Below are positions 20,520 through 31,799 of a DNA stretch of 64,000 nt, one piece after another. Location of the stretch: NCBI GenBank assembly GCA_019722365.1, contig JADFUC010001346.1, positions 372,001-436,000 on the forward strand. Reading direction: 5' to 3'. A model generated the notes under the pieces. The model did not search any database. It had not been told where the DNA came from and saw nothing but the letters and a program-made list of their open reading frames with translations. Position numbers and translations under genes: made by a program. How positions within the stretch are numbered: the first letter of the stretch is position 1; each line of letters begins with the position of its first letter. Source of the DNA: Lithospermum erythrorhizon. Taxonomy: Eukaryota; Streptophyta; Magnoliopsida; Boraginales; Boraginaceae.

Positions 20520-21995
20520 TTTCGAGTAAGGATGTTTTCGGTTCAATTCAGTCGGTTTTTTTCATTTTTTTGTGTGAAACCGATTCTATCGGTTTTTAAA
20601 TACACAAACCATTTTAGGTTCGAAATTAATTCGGTTTGAATCGGTTCGATTGATGTCGGTTTCATGCTTAGTCGGTTCGGTTCGGTCGGTTTTTCGGTTT
20701 TATTAACAACAATATAATATAAAAAGTTCATGATTCTGTAGCGCCCGGCCCGGCGCGGGTCGATACGTTATTCAGATTGATGAATTTGGCCTACATGAGC
20801 CATCGCCAGTGCTTTCAAGCCGTTTTGTCTGTTCGCGTCTTCCATTTGAGAAAGCTCAGGTGGGTCGCCCCATCCTAGAATTTCCCGAGGTCAAAGCCCC
20901 GACTTATGATAGGTTACTTATAGGATGAGGCTTCCAGAAAAGAAGATGCATCTTGATGAATGAGTATTACCAATCAAATCTTATCAAACATATCACACAC
21001 ATGCTACGCACAAACACACATACACATTTTGCGGTCGGGTATTACAGCTTAAATACTCAGCGATATAAGTTGTGCCTTGTACTTATCAGGGACCGTCTGT
21101 CAGTGTGAGATACAGAGGTGGCTCTGCGGCCTCAGAGGTGTCGCTGTGCAGCATAGCATAGTTCCAGCGAGTTCGGACTTTGCTCGTCTGTCATGCTTAG
21201 CCGGCCAGTAGCGCCCGAATTGATGCGTTGACGAATTTGATGGATGGCTCCTGGCTTGTACAGGTCTTTCAGCCGCGTTTGTCCTCACTTTCAGCGTGCT
21301 GTTGAGAAAACTTCTAGATTAGATTCGGTATAAATCACCAGAATTTTAGGGTCGAAGCAACGGCAACAATGGGTGCTACGGGATGAGGAACTTCCAGAAA
21401 GAAAATCGTCTTGATGATATGAGTAGTACCCGATCAAATCTTATCAAGCATGCTCATGCGCCCACGCACCCAACCTTTTGTCCTGGCGTTTTTGCGATTA
21501 GGGTATTACAATTTCAAATCAAAATAAGTCTGAGATAAATTTCAACCCACATCTACCTTGCAGATAAATGATATAACGGTGAGCAGTCGTCCAAGCCCGG
21601 TTAGCACTAGCCGATTACTAGCATTATTGTTTCAAGCATCGTAATAATAGATATAACTCACGACAGTTACTATGAATGCATAATAATATTGATGCTAATA
21701 AATGCTTAAACGTGCTTAAATACATGATTTCAAACTAAAATCGATGGTCGTGATTTGTTAAAATAGTTATAAACTAAAAATATCACAAATATAAATATTT
21801 TAAACAAAATATATATACTCGATTCGGTTAGGTTTATGCTAAAACCAAAACCGATTAATTTTAACCGGTTTGATTTAACTAACTGCGAATTTGGTTTGGT
21901 CTATTTTTTCCAACCAAATCGATAAAAATTAGGTTCGATTCGATTGGTTTTTTCGATTTGAACCAAATCGTTAGTCATATACCTGATGACAATTA
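20520..21995. mobile_element. Older GGTTTCGG-rich inverted element, interrupted
   Basis: The left block (20530-20715) and right block (21825-21975) are rich in cggttt/aaccg motifs in inverted orientation, with imperfect matches such as ttttcggttcaattcagtcgg. The tandem LTR-like element at 20737-21510 lies inside. Boundaries are approximate. Confidence 0.35.
20737..21510 (+). mobile_element. TRIM-like element: two LTR-like copies of about 305 bp around 160 bp
   Basis: The copy at 20737-21046 starts TGTAGCGCCCGG and ends GGGTATTACA. A second copy at 21207-21510 starts CAGTAGCGCCCG and ends GGGTATTACA. They share gatgaggcttccagaaa-type and tcaaatcttatcaa segments in the same order. The 160 bp between has no coding content, which fits a terminal-repeat retrotransposon in miniature or a nearly fully deleted gypsy element. 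Flanking 5-mers (gattc/atttc) match only in part. Sequence after the second copy resembles the internal part, so a tandem arrangement is also possible. Confidence 0.5.
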
Positions 21996-22152
21996 AATTG
22001 GACTTGAGTTTTAATTCCGAATGTGGCATACAAAGTAAAATAACAAGATGCCATACTGAAATTTGACCTAACATACACTCTAATATGATGCTTAATTATT
22101 TATTAGCATGCTTGTTCCCAATACAGAGTACATAAAAACTGAAAAAACACAA

Positions 22153-25100
22153 TTAGTTATTAGTAATAGCCATTGTGTGTTCTTCCTCTAAAGACTTGTG
22201 AAAATTTCCCACCTGAGAGGTTTCTACTTGGAGTGACTGATTCGGTTTTTTATTGTTTTTTATCTCTCCATAAAAATAAGAAACAAATGCCCAAATAGAG
22301 AGTACAAGGGATACACCCTTCTGAGCCTGGAATTTTTCATGAAGAAATATGACTGCCAATACTTCTTGAATAGGGATCGAGGCTGCTATCAAAATTCCAG
22401 AAAAGAGAGATGAAGCACAAAATATAACCCCGTTAAGTCCCAAATAAAAGCATTGAAATGCGATGGCATCGGATGCCAAAACTATGTAATATATTACTAC
22501 TTGTCCAAGTTCATATTGACTAGCTTCCCTTCCAATCGCCTGCAAAACATAAACTATCAATATAAATAATTATTGAAAGCAAAAGTAATTTATTAATCAT
22601 GTATGTAACTTTTATCTTTTTTCCTCATGAATTAGAGGTAACCATTGCATTTATTTAAGATGAGAAATAATGAAACGTTATAGGAAGTTTGACAATAATG
22701 AAAAGTTAGTGTTTTTCCCTATACAATAGAGTATTGTGAAATAAGCTAGTAATATTTTTAGTCTAAAAAATTACTTATATTCATACATTGGATATAATAA
22801 ACGAAGTTGGAAGACGTCATTTGATATATTCATCAGTCCTTAGAATTATTGGAATTGTCAAACTTTAAGTATCATAACAATTCTATAACAAGCATGGCTT
22901 ATCGGGAAGTGTTTGTAACTTCTTTTTTTGCCTTATATAGTATTAGAGTGGAGTGGACATTAAGTCATGAGGTATGTTGAAGGCTATTTTAGGTTTATGT
23001 TAAATGTGTCTATAAATAAATAAGACACAATATTGTATTTCATATTTAATCAATTCATCAATAAAAATTTTTCTTTATATTTTATCATGGTATCTTATCC
23101 TTCAAGTTACTTGCATTCAAGTCGCTTCGGTTCCTTGTACTCTAAGTATTTCCATATCCGTAATATTATCATATAATATCCCAACTTGGAATCAATAAGC
23201 AAACCAAATCTTCAAAATCAAACTCTCGATCTTCTTGAAAAATTGTCCACAATTTTGACTTGATACATCAACCTCCATATCTTCAATGACTCTCCAAAAA
23301 GAAAGTTAAATATAACATTTCAAAATAAATGGCTCTAAATCATGGGTCAAAGGAAGAGATGTGCAATGGAGAAAAGAAGGGGTCCAATAATTATGTCATG
23401 GAAAAAAAAATTGGTCCAACTATTGTGGCCAAAATTGGATACAAGGTCAGGCTTAGCTTCTATCAAACGTTTACAAGATTAAGCTTGCAAAAAAATACAA
23501 TAATTATGACCCGAAAAAAAAACTGAATATGTCCTATGTCATGGCCTATACAGGTGTGATGATCATGGTATAAACCAAATTTAATAGATTGCACAAATCA
23601 ACAGTATAAAACAAAGTTCAAATAGTTTTACAAATAATTGGAGGCAATGAATCATATAAAAAGTGTACAATACAAAATAAAAAATAAAAAATAGAAGTAT
23701 GATAAAAGATTTTTCATCAAGTTAATTGAAAAATTGAGTTGCAATAAATTGATGGTGATATAACTGGGAACAGAGGGATAATATATCTAAAGCAACCGAT
23801 TCGAAAAGGAAAAATAATGGCTGCCCGAAACATCAAAAATAGAAGAAAAAAGATATGTATTTGAGTGTCTGACAAAAAAAACCCTCAAAAAAACAATATG
23901 AATTTTGACATAAAATAAAATAAAAACACAACTAAACGAAATTATGTCGGCGAGTATCACATAGTAAAAAAGTTCACCGGCAAGGGCAACGGAAACTTTT
24001 ATTTTCTTCTCAGAATATGTGGCTCCATACCATGATAAAATATGAAGATATAATATTATTGATGATAATTGTTGTTGTGATTACAATCGAGATGACCTAT
24101 ATTTATAGGCAAATAGTAAACATAAACCTAGTAAGAAATATAACAAATATGGTAATTATATCAACTTGTCCTTCAAGTTAGGATATATTGGATAATGCTA
24201 TATAGAGTCCTTTAAATATAGTCTCTCTATGTAATTTTACAAAAAATAACCCTTTGAACCATCGAGAAGAGAATTTTCAATCTCATTTCACAGTTCTCAT
24301 TCTCTCTCTAAGTCAAATAATCTCCACTTTCTCTCTATCTAACCTCATGCATGAACCAAAGACCACTATTCATTTTCGCATATTTATTTAGTGAAAGACA
24401 ACCACACAAAAATCACCACCGTGATGTCGCCGTAGGGAAAGGACAAACTAAAATTGAGATTTAATTATCAAGATGGTTGATGTGGGTAGTTTCACATTTT
24501 GATAATTTGTTCGTCACGCCAGAAAGGATAATAATATATAGAGTCCTTTAAATATAGTCTCTATGTAATTTTACAAAAATAACCCTTTTGAACCATGAAG
24601 AGGAGAATTTTCAATTTTATTTCACAGTTCTCATTCTGTCAAATAATCTCCACTTTCTCTCTATCTAACCTCATTCATGAACCAAAGACCAATTTCACTA
24701 TTCATTTTCGTATATTTATTTGGTGAAAGACAACCACACAAAAATCACCATCGTAATGTCATAGTAGGGAATGTCATATAAGTCGGTTTGATTTTTTTGT
24801 ACTCCAAATATTTCCATATATATGATATTATCATATAATATCCCAATATATAGTTATATGGTATAATAATGTTCAATATGCGTATGATGAAGGTGATTAA
24901 TGAAAAGAAGGGTGTCACAATTTGCTTACCATGCATATATATATAGTATAACGATATTTACATTAAACAAACTACCCGATGAGTGGAGATACTTTTCATA
25001 TATCAATAAATAAACTCGACTACTTGAGTTGCATATTTCGAAAGTAGCTTTGTCTTCCCACTTTCTCTAGCTATTAGAATCCACATAATGTCATTTAGTT

Positions 25101-26109
25101 CTTTTTTTTAATAAAATATGTAAAAACATGCTATCAATATATAATTCAATATATTTAAAGAAGTTGAGGGGTAAGGAAGGTGATGAGGTGGGGAGGTATT
25201 GAATTCCACTCATTATTATTATGTATAGTGAGTGGAATTCTCTATTAAATTTTGTGTAACAATCTTTATGTACGCAATCAAGCGTAAAGGTTAGGTATGT
25301 TTTCATTTAAATGACCGAGTTATTATATTGATGTTGGATTACTTGAATAGATAATCTAGCGTTTGCAGGAGAGGAAAGACTAAAGAATGTACCTTAAAAT
25401 CATTGTTGACTAGCATACCGATTGTAGTAAAACCAGTAGCAAAAAGGCACAAAACAAAGTCAAACTCCATGGCCAAGGTATAAGTGATACTCTGATTTGC
25501 TTTCTCATAAGCCAACTGTATCAAGGGCATAACAAGACCTTCAACAGCAGCAGCTAAACCCATCATCAAAAACCCCATAATATAATCTTTTTTAGTTTCT
25601 CCTTTAGGTGTATCAGTGCTGGCATTTAATGCCAGCACAACTGCGCCAACAGTCAACAACACAACACAGTTGATTGAGAAGGGCATAAATTTTTGCTTAA
25701 CTATAATAAATGCGAAGCCAGCTGTGAAGGCGAGCTGGCAAGCACAAATAAGAGCCCCGGTCGATACAGGGAGTTTTGAAGTCCCATAACCATACATGTA
25801 AGTAATACCACCAAAAATGACTCCAATGAAGGAGGCACAACAAAAAAGAAAGGGCTTCATCAAGACAAGTTTAGCATTCTTTGAGCCTTGAGTTTTTCGA
25901 CGAATCATGTAGGAAATGGAAAGAGGGATGAGGATAATTGGGAAAGCTACTGTTTGTAACCAAGCTGAGAGCCATATTCGTTTCCCCCCATGTATAAAAT
26001 AGACACGAGTAATTAAACTGCCGGCCGAAGCACCGGCTAGGAGTAGAAAGGAGTTGAAGATGAGGAAGAACTTCATCAAGGGATTGTTGCTTCTATTATT
26101 GCTTTCCAT
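22153..26109 (-). CDS. Purine permease (PUP family), 2 exons, 367 aa
   Basis: Minus-strand exon 1 is 26109-25393 (239 codons) and exon 2 is 22539-22153 (128 residues plus stop), joined at AAG|GTACAT and TTTTGCAG|GCG in phase 0. The protein has about ten hydrophobic segments of the drug/metabolite transporter fold. Examples are FFLIFNSFLLLAGASAGSLI near the N terminus, AWLQTVAFPIILIPLS, STGALICACQLAFTAGFAFI, VVLLTVGAVVLALNAS and SIPIQEVLAVIFLHEKF. TRVYFIHGGKRIWLSAWLQT and YGYGTSKLPVSTGALI are family signatures. Length suits the family (350-390). PUPs move adenine, cytokinins and related purine or alkaloid compounds across the plasma or vacuolar membrane; the substrate here cannot be told. A minus-strand TATA-like motif lies at about 26155-26168. 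The 2.85-kb intron is repeat-filled and far longer than usual for the family. Confidence 0.93.
23040..24190. mobile_element. Two copia-type LTR ends with primer-site motifs facing each other in the PUP intron
   Basis: The plus strand reads atattttatcatggtatctt at about 23075-23094, and the minus strand reads atattttatcatggtatgg at about 24018-24036. The tail tttatca followed by tggtat is the usual LTR end plus tRNA-Met primer site of plant copia elements. Both are preceded by TATAAAT-type sequence. No coding frame survives between them. Confidence 0.35.
24187..24770 (+). repeat. Direct duplication of about 245 bp in the PUP intron
   Basis: Segment 24187-24440 recurs at about 24528-24770 with small indels. 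Shared landmarks are agagtcctttaaatatagtc, tgaaccaaagacca and gaaagacaaccacacaaaaa. The spacer is about 90 bp. Neither copy codes. Confidence 0.75.
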
Positions 26110-26169
26110 TTTGTTTGGTTTTGATGGGAAAATGATTAAGGTGAATGAGTACGTCCTTATAGTATATAT

Positions 26170-27200
26170 GCATGGCTATGAGCTAATGAGCTAGCTTGTG
26201 AGCAACAAATTGCTTTTTATTAAAATAAAGGCATAAATACAAGCAATCTGTTGGATGAGTTAAAGCTATATTTTTATTCTTTCACGTAATAAAAATGCTA
26301 AAAGTGAAGTATATGCGTATCTCAATAAGGTTAGTTTGAAAACGCCCTAAATATCTTCATTTGCTTGAGGAGTAACATATTGCATATTATTATTTGCTGG
26401 ACAGTAGTGGAATATGATTATTCAATCAAATTGGTCTAGACCTTAGTGCTAAGTACAAACTATTAGTCGACCACTAAGGGTTCATATGGTCTATGGATAT
26501 GTTCATACATGTGATATCCTACTCGAAAACATTGAAATGTTGTGCGATCATGGCCAATCAATCAACGCAGTGGAGAAACTACACGACGGATTGTGGGGGC
26601 AGGAGTATCAAAAAGTCTTAGAAATGACTCATTTTTCTTCATTAAAACTCCAACAAAAAGGATCTCGACCCAGTGGCGAAACCAAACTGCAGTCACACTT
26701 TCTATTTATCACCCACTAGTGAACTGCCTTACTGAAGGCAGCAAATTCAGAGATCAGGTCTAAATGCACGCAAAGATGGTCAAGCTGGTGAAATATGTGA
26801 GTTTGAGTTTGATTTCCCCTACCTACCAAGTGCGCACTCGAGTAACGGCTGCGAGTCCCCCGTTACAAAAGAGATAAGGCCTAAATGCCGAAACAATCTA
26901 TGGTCTATTTCAATCAATTTCAGGAAATTAAAATCCCTGAAGAATTCACAACAGAAATCTTGTAACTGTGAGGATTAGTTATGAACACCTAGGAAGAAAA
27001 TGATTGAAAACCTCGACCGAACAGTGACAAACTATGAAACTAACAATATGGAGAATGTTTAGGAAACAACATCACGAGTCAGGTCTAAACTTTCCTAGAT
27101 ATCTCTATAGCGTATGAAGAAGTTCGAACTTCACCTATGTATGGCGATGACGAACATAAATTTTTCTAATTAGGTATCCCTGGCTTGCATGTGCATGCTG
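26170..27200. other. Intergenic between PUP and bZIP genes, no gene seen
   Basis: Contains the PUP promoter side and the 3' flank of the bZIP gene. Short frames near 26486-26763 have no recognisable motif. The short phrase aggtctaaatgc/aggcctaaatgcc occurs twice (about 26757 and 26877). Confidence 0.4.
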
Positions 27201-27204
27201 CTGC

Positions 27205-29917
27205 TCATTTCGGGTCCTTACTTCCCATGTCCGAAGCATTGTCGTTTTGAGAGTGAGAGGGGGGCACAGTACCCCTCAGATTCATGTCTCCTGATTGTTG
27301 AAGAAATTGATCCCTTTGTTGCATCATTGGTTGTGCCTGCTGTTGCTGCTGCATCTGATGGAACGGGTGTTGTTGCTGCGGCCTTCGAGAATATATCTGA
27401 AGCTGCTGAAACTGTTGAGCCGCTAACATAGAATGCCTGGCATTGGCATGATTATTAGGATAAAACTGAGGGGTGCCACTGAAGGATGGATTAAAGTTCA
27501 ACACTGATCCACCATTAGAAATTTGACCAGTCATGACTTTGAGATGATGTATCTCATCTTTTAGTGCGTCATTTAGAGCTGTGACCAAAGAAGATAAAGA
27601 AAATATATCAAATTAGAATTTCCAAGTATAAAAGTAGCATGGCTTTGAAGAGAACTGAATTTTTACACTATTAATAAGAAGCATGAGAGAGTCGGTATAT
27701 AACTTTCTCTAGCAATCTTTTCATCAAGCTAAAAGACGATAATTCATAATAAGTATCCGTTTTCACAGCATATTCAACATTAAGTTATACTCTGCCATCT
27801 TCATGAACATAACTTTTCCTACTTAAAGATACCAATATATTCATCTTGAAGTTATGTTTTGTTCTTTTTTTCCTTTTATATTTATATCAAGTCTTGTGTC
27901 TTTATAATTTTTCCTAGTTCACCTTTTATTGCATAATATACATTATCTACATCAGAAGAAAACTACCAGAGACTCACCATCCTGCAAGTTCACTTGCTGT
28001 TCCACAGATTGCAGCCGTAGCTTCAGCTCGCTATTTTCAGTGGTCAAACCAGTTGTATCTCTCTGTTGATATAAGTAAAAAAATCCAGAATCATACTTTA
28101 ACTAAATCCCAGATGTAAATACAACATACAAGGAAAATATTTAAACATAGAATTCAAGATGGTGTGTATAACTTAGAACTCAACTTCGGATTAATAAAAA
28201 AGCGGAAAGCAGGAACTGCAAATTTATAATTCAGTCAACCATTGTTTTTAGGGTATACAACAATAATCCAGTTCACCATTATAAATACTCCCACCATCCC
28301 ATTTTGGTTGTCCCTATTGACTTTTTGGGGATTATTAACGAAATCAACAAGAGATAATAGTCTAGTGAGTCTAAGTTAACATAAACAATCTGAAAATTGT
28401 TCGAATTCAAAATGAGACGATTGAACAGGGAAGCATGGTAGAGAATGATAAGGAAAAACAAAGAAGTACCTGTAAAATGCCCAGCTGAGCAGACAACATA
28501 GATGCTTCTGTTTGGAGAGTTTGCAATTTCCTCTCAAGTTCAGCTATATACCTCATCTTTCTTTCCTTAGATCTCGCAGCTGACTGCCTGTTAGCCCAGA
28601 TCCTGTCAAAATAATAAATAAAAAAACACCACCATCAGTCAATAGACTCGAGACATAATCAAGTGATGGACACTGGATTGGGAAGCAGTGGGAAAAACAG
28701 CTTACAACTGAAGAGAAAGACAAAAGATGAGCTTGTCATCTGAGAAACTAAAAAGGATATTAAGAAGAACAAAAGGAAATAAAATGAAAGGCGACATTTT
28801 TAAGGGGCCAGTTACATCTTCCAGGAGGTATGATCAGGATATGACTAATGAGATAAGGAGTGCTTCATGTCTATGAATAATAACGACTTAGGTTTGGGTA
28901 AATGCCAAACTAAATAAAGCCAATGACATCATACCTTTTACAGAAAAAAGTAGAATTCACTCGGCCTAAACTAAGTAAGAACATATATGTTCGTATACTT
29001 CATAAATTAACTGGATGAGGAATTACTTGCATAGTAGGAGCTTAGGACAATGTTGGGTATGATTTGGTCTGTGATTGGTTTCTACTCCACTCCTACCATA
29101 TATTGATATCTGACCACTACAGACTTAGAATCAAAGAGCCAATTGCCAAACTATATCGTACAATTAATACACATAGTGAAAGTATATATGTAACTGGTCT
29201 ATGAAAATAATCATCACATTATCTTAAAGACTTAAACCTTATCAACCTTCAATTTCAGAGAAAGATGAAACTTTACCTTTTTGCACGCTTGGGATCAATA
29301 ACAGCAAGCTCAGCAAGTTTTGCGGCAGAAATAGACTTCTTTGATTCACTTGTAGATGGATCCTCTCCACTGGATGTTAGCACATCAGACTTGAGCAATG
29401 TTGACCCATCCATGGATTGGCTATGCTGATGTCTAATTCTAGGCTTCGTATTTGGAGTTACAGACTGTCCTGGAAATAAACCTGAAGCGCCTTGCTTTGA
29501 AGAGGATGGTTCACTCATTTGACAACTGGAAGTAGTTGCAGATGAATTGAATTTATTTATATCATGATACATAGATAGAAAGTCATCTTCAGCATCATCA
29601 TAAAATGAAGGCCCATCAAGTCCACCAACAATACCGAGATCAATATCAAACCCAAGGTCATCGGGTAGAAAAAAATCCGACTGAGCACGTCTATGACCCA
29701 AATTCCTAGGGGGATTATCAGGCATTTGGCTTATATCATGACTAAACTGACTAGAATCCATGCCACCACTAGCCACAGGTCCCAGTGGAGGAAAAGATGT
29801 CGATCCAGAAGGTTCAGCTTTAACTGGAAAACTACTATCAGAGGATGCAAACATAGAAATTGTGTCTGACGAGGGAGGAAATCCTCCCCCCTGATTCAGA
29901 GAGTTGTCCTTATCCAT
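27205..29917 (-). CDS. Group I bZIP transcription factor (PosF21/bZIP69/VIP1 type), 4 coding exons, 410 aa
   Basis: Minus-strand exons are 29917-29277, 28602-28470, 28062-27978 and 27578-27205, total 1233 bases, phase kept throughout. Residues 1-200 are acidic and Ser/Pro-rich and include [14 protein letters not shown], an HxRxxS motif of the type phosphorylated and bound by 14-3-3 in VIP1. The basic region is [20 protein letters not shown] (about 210-229), with the conserved Asn218. A leucine-zipper coiled coil follows ([20 protein letters not shown] and on through [13 protein letters not shown]). The C-terminal 120 residues are Gln/Met-rich ([16 protein letters not shown]). Family members bind AGCTG-type sites and shuttle between cytoplasm and nucleus in response to osmotic or mechanical stress; that is inference from relatives. 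The start is the first ATG after a splice acceptor at about 29927. A leader exon is predicted near 30985-31060. Confidence 0.94.
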
Positions 29918-30984
29918 CAATCTTAATTCTGCAGATAAAAAAATATTCTTCCATAAATTAGAACAAACTCCAAAAATCATTAAAATGTGGCTATATTCTT
30001 TCAATACAGAATCTAACCAACAGAACTAAAAGTAGAAAGGATATTTTACTTTTTTTCAATTTATTATAGTACAATCAAATGGATGCGTCATTTCATTTCC
30101 ATTTCTAAATGTGCTCCCATTTACCTTCCTCATGAGCTTGAGACTCTACATATCAATCAAATCTAATTTTTAATCTACAACTAGCCTAAAACCGACCCGT
30201 CTTAATTTAGCGCTATCCAACACCTTGGTATCACCGAAAGTTATATTTCCTTTGTGGGATCAAAACAAAACTTACTGTTTTTCTACTGCAATTCTGATTC
30301 CACCCAAGATGATATTTCTTGTTTAACTTAGTACTTTTAACATTGCTAACTTTCGTCATAGTTCAGATTAGGTTCTTATGCTTAAATCTTGAAAAACGTT
30401 CTTGACCATTCTTAACTTCAAAGAAATCAAAATAGCTCCTTAGTCCTTATACTACCTACGCTTCTTATTTATTGTGAAGTAGTAGATGGTGTATGCACTT
30501 CACTCTTGGGTCAACTCGTAAACAACCTCCCTAATCCCTATTATCACAAAGGTAAGTAAGCATGTGTACTATTGGACACCCCCCTCCTCCCCCCCACCCT
30601 GCCCCCTTGTTGCACTTAGGCGCGGGACTCTTTAGAAGCATTGGAGCATATTAATGTTAATGTTATTTATGTACCATTCCACCATATATATAAATAACAT
30701 AAGCTAAAAGGTTACTGAACCACATTAATCCATTATTGAAACAGATTCATAATTAATAAACACTCCATGTATAAGAAGACCAGTTCTTTATGCAGAATAT
30801 CAACAAATAAACTCAGTTCTATCAATAATTGAACAAGAATTCATAAATAAAGAACTCAGTAAAATTCATAAATTCAACATTTTAAACATAATATTCATCC
30901 TATATAAGATCAAAAACATTTAAAACATAAAAAATTATACTGAAAAAATTGCAAAAAAGAAGCAATTCAAGAAATGAGACTTAC

Positions 30985-31060
30985 AGCATCCTAATTAGAC
31001 ACGAAGAGATAATTAGATCTTGTTTAGACAAAGGGGAGAGAGAAAATAGAGCAAAGGTTT
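30985..31060 (-). other. Predicted 5' leader exon of the bZIP gene
   Basis: The minus strand has CTCTCTCCCCTTTG, then AT-rich leader, then GATGCT followed by the donor GTAAGTC near 30983. The matching acceptor is TTTTATCTGCAG at about 29927, ten bases before the start codon. The upstream limit is not defined. Confidence 0.45.
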
Positions 31061-31384
31061 TAATAATCACATGGTCTTTGATTTATTACATGAATGTGTA
31101 ATGTCTAATGAATGGGTGGCTCGAGTATGGAAGGAGCAACACTATACAACGCACACCAGAATACAAACTTTTTTAGTGAAATAAGAATTTTGCCCTTAAT
31201 GAAACTTTCTAACTACGTGCAAATAGGGAGGGGCAAAATAGTCATTTCACACCTCAACCCCACACTATTTGGATGTGTGTATAACAGCTCAGGTATGGAA
31301 CGGATATTGATTTATGATAAATTTCTGAATTAATATGTGTTTAAATTTATAAATGAGTGGATTATCGGGTATGGTAACTAGTGA

Positions 31385-31770
31385 GTCGTAGTATTGGGTG
31401 AAAACGAATCGAATATTTTTTCGAATATTCGAATTCGAATGTTGTCCAATACGAATCGAACTCGAATTCTTTGACATTCGATGTAAACGAATGCGAATAC
31501 GAATGTTTTATGATTAGATTCGAAATTTTTCAAATATGCACATTTCAAATTCGAATATTTGTATAGATATTTTATTAATTTATATGAAAATATATATATT
31601 AGAATTCGATTTCGAGCTCGAATATAAAATATAACGAATATTGAATCAAATTCGAATATTGATAGAATGTTATTGAATACGAAATCGAATACTGTTGTAA
31701 AAATTCAAATTCGATGATATTCGATTTAAATTTCGATTTAAATTCGGTTCGATTCGTTTGATGACAACTT
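31385..31770. repeat. GAATTCGAAT-rich self-complementary block, MITE-like
   Basis: The block opens with aaaacgaatcgaatatt and closes with ggttcgattcgtttgatgac, an imperfect inverted pair. Its interior is made of ttcgaat/attcgaa motifs and would fold back on itself. No coding content. Confidence 0.45.
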
Positions 31771-31799
31771 GAATTAGTCAAGTTCATGGTTCATAATAG

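Noticed and set aside
27189..27431. Plus-strand frame over the last bZIP exon
   Set aside because: Antisense shadow of the Gln-rich tail. The minus strand carries the conserved protein.
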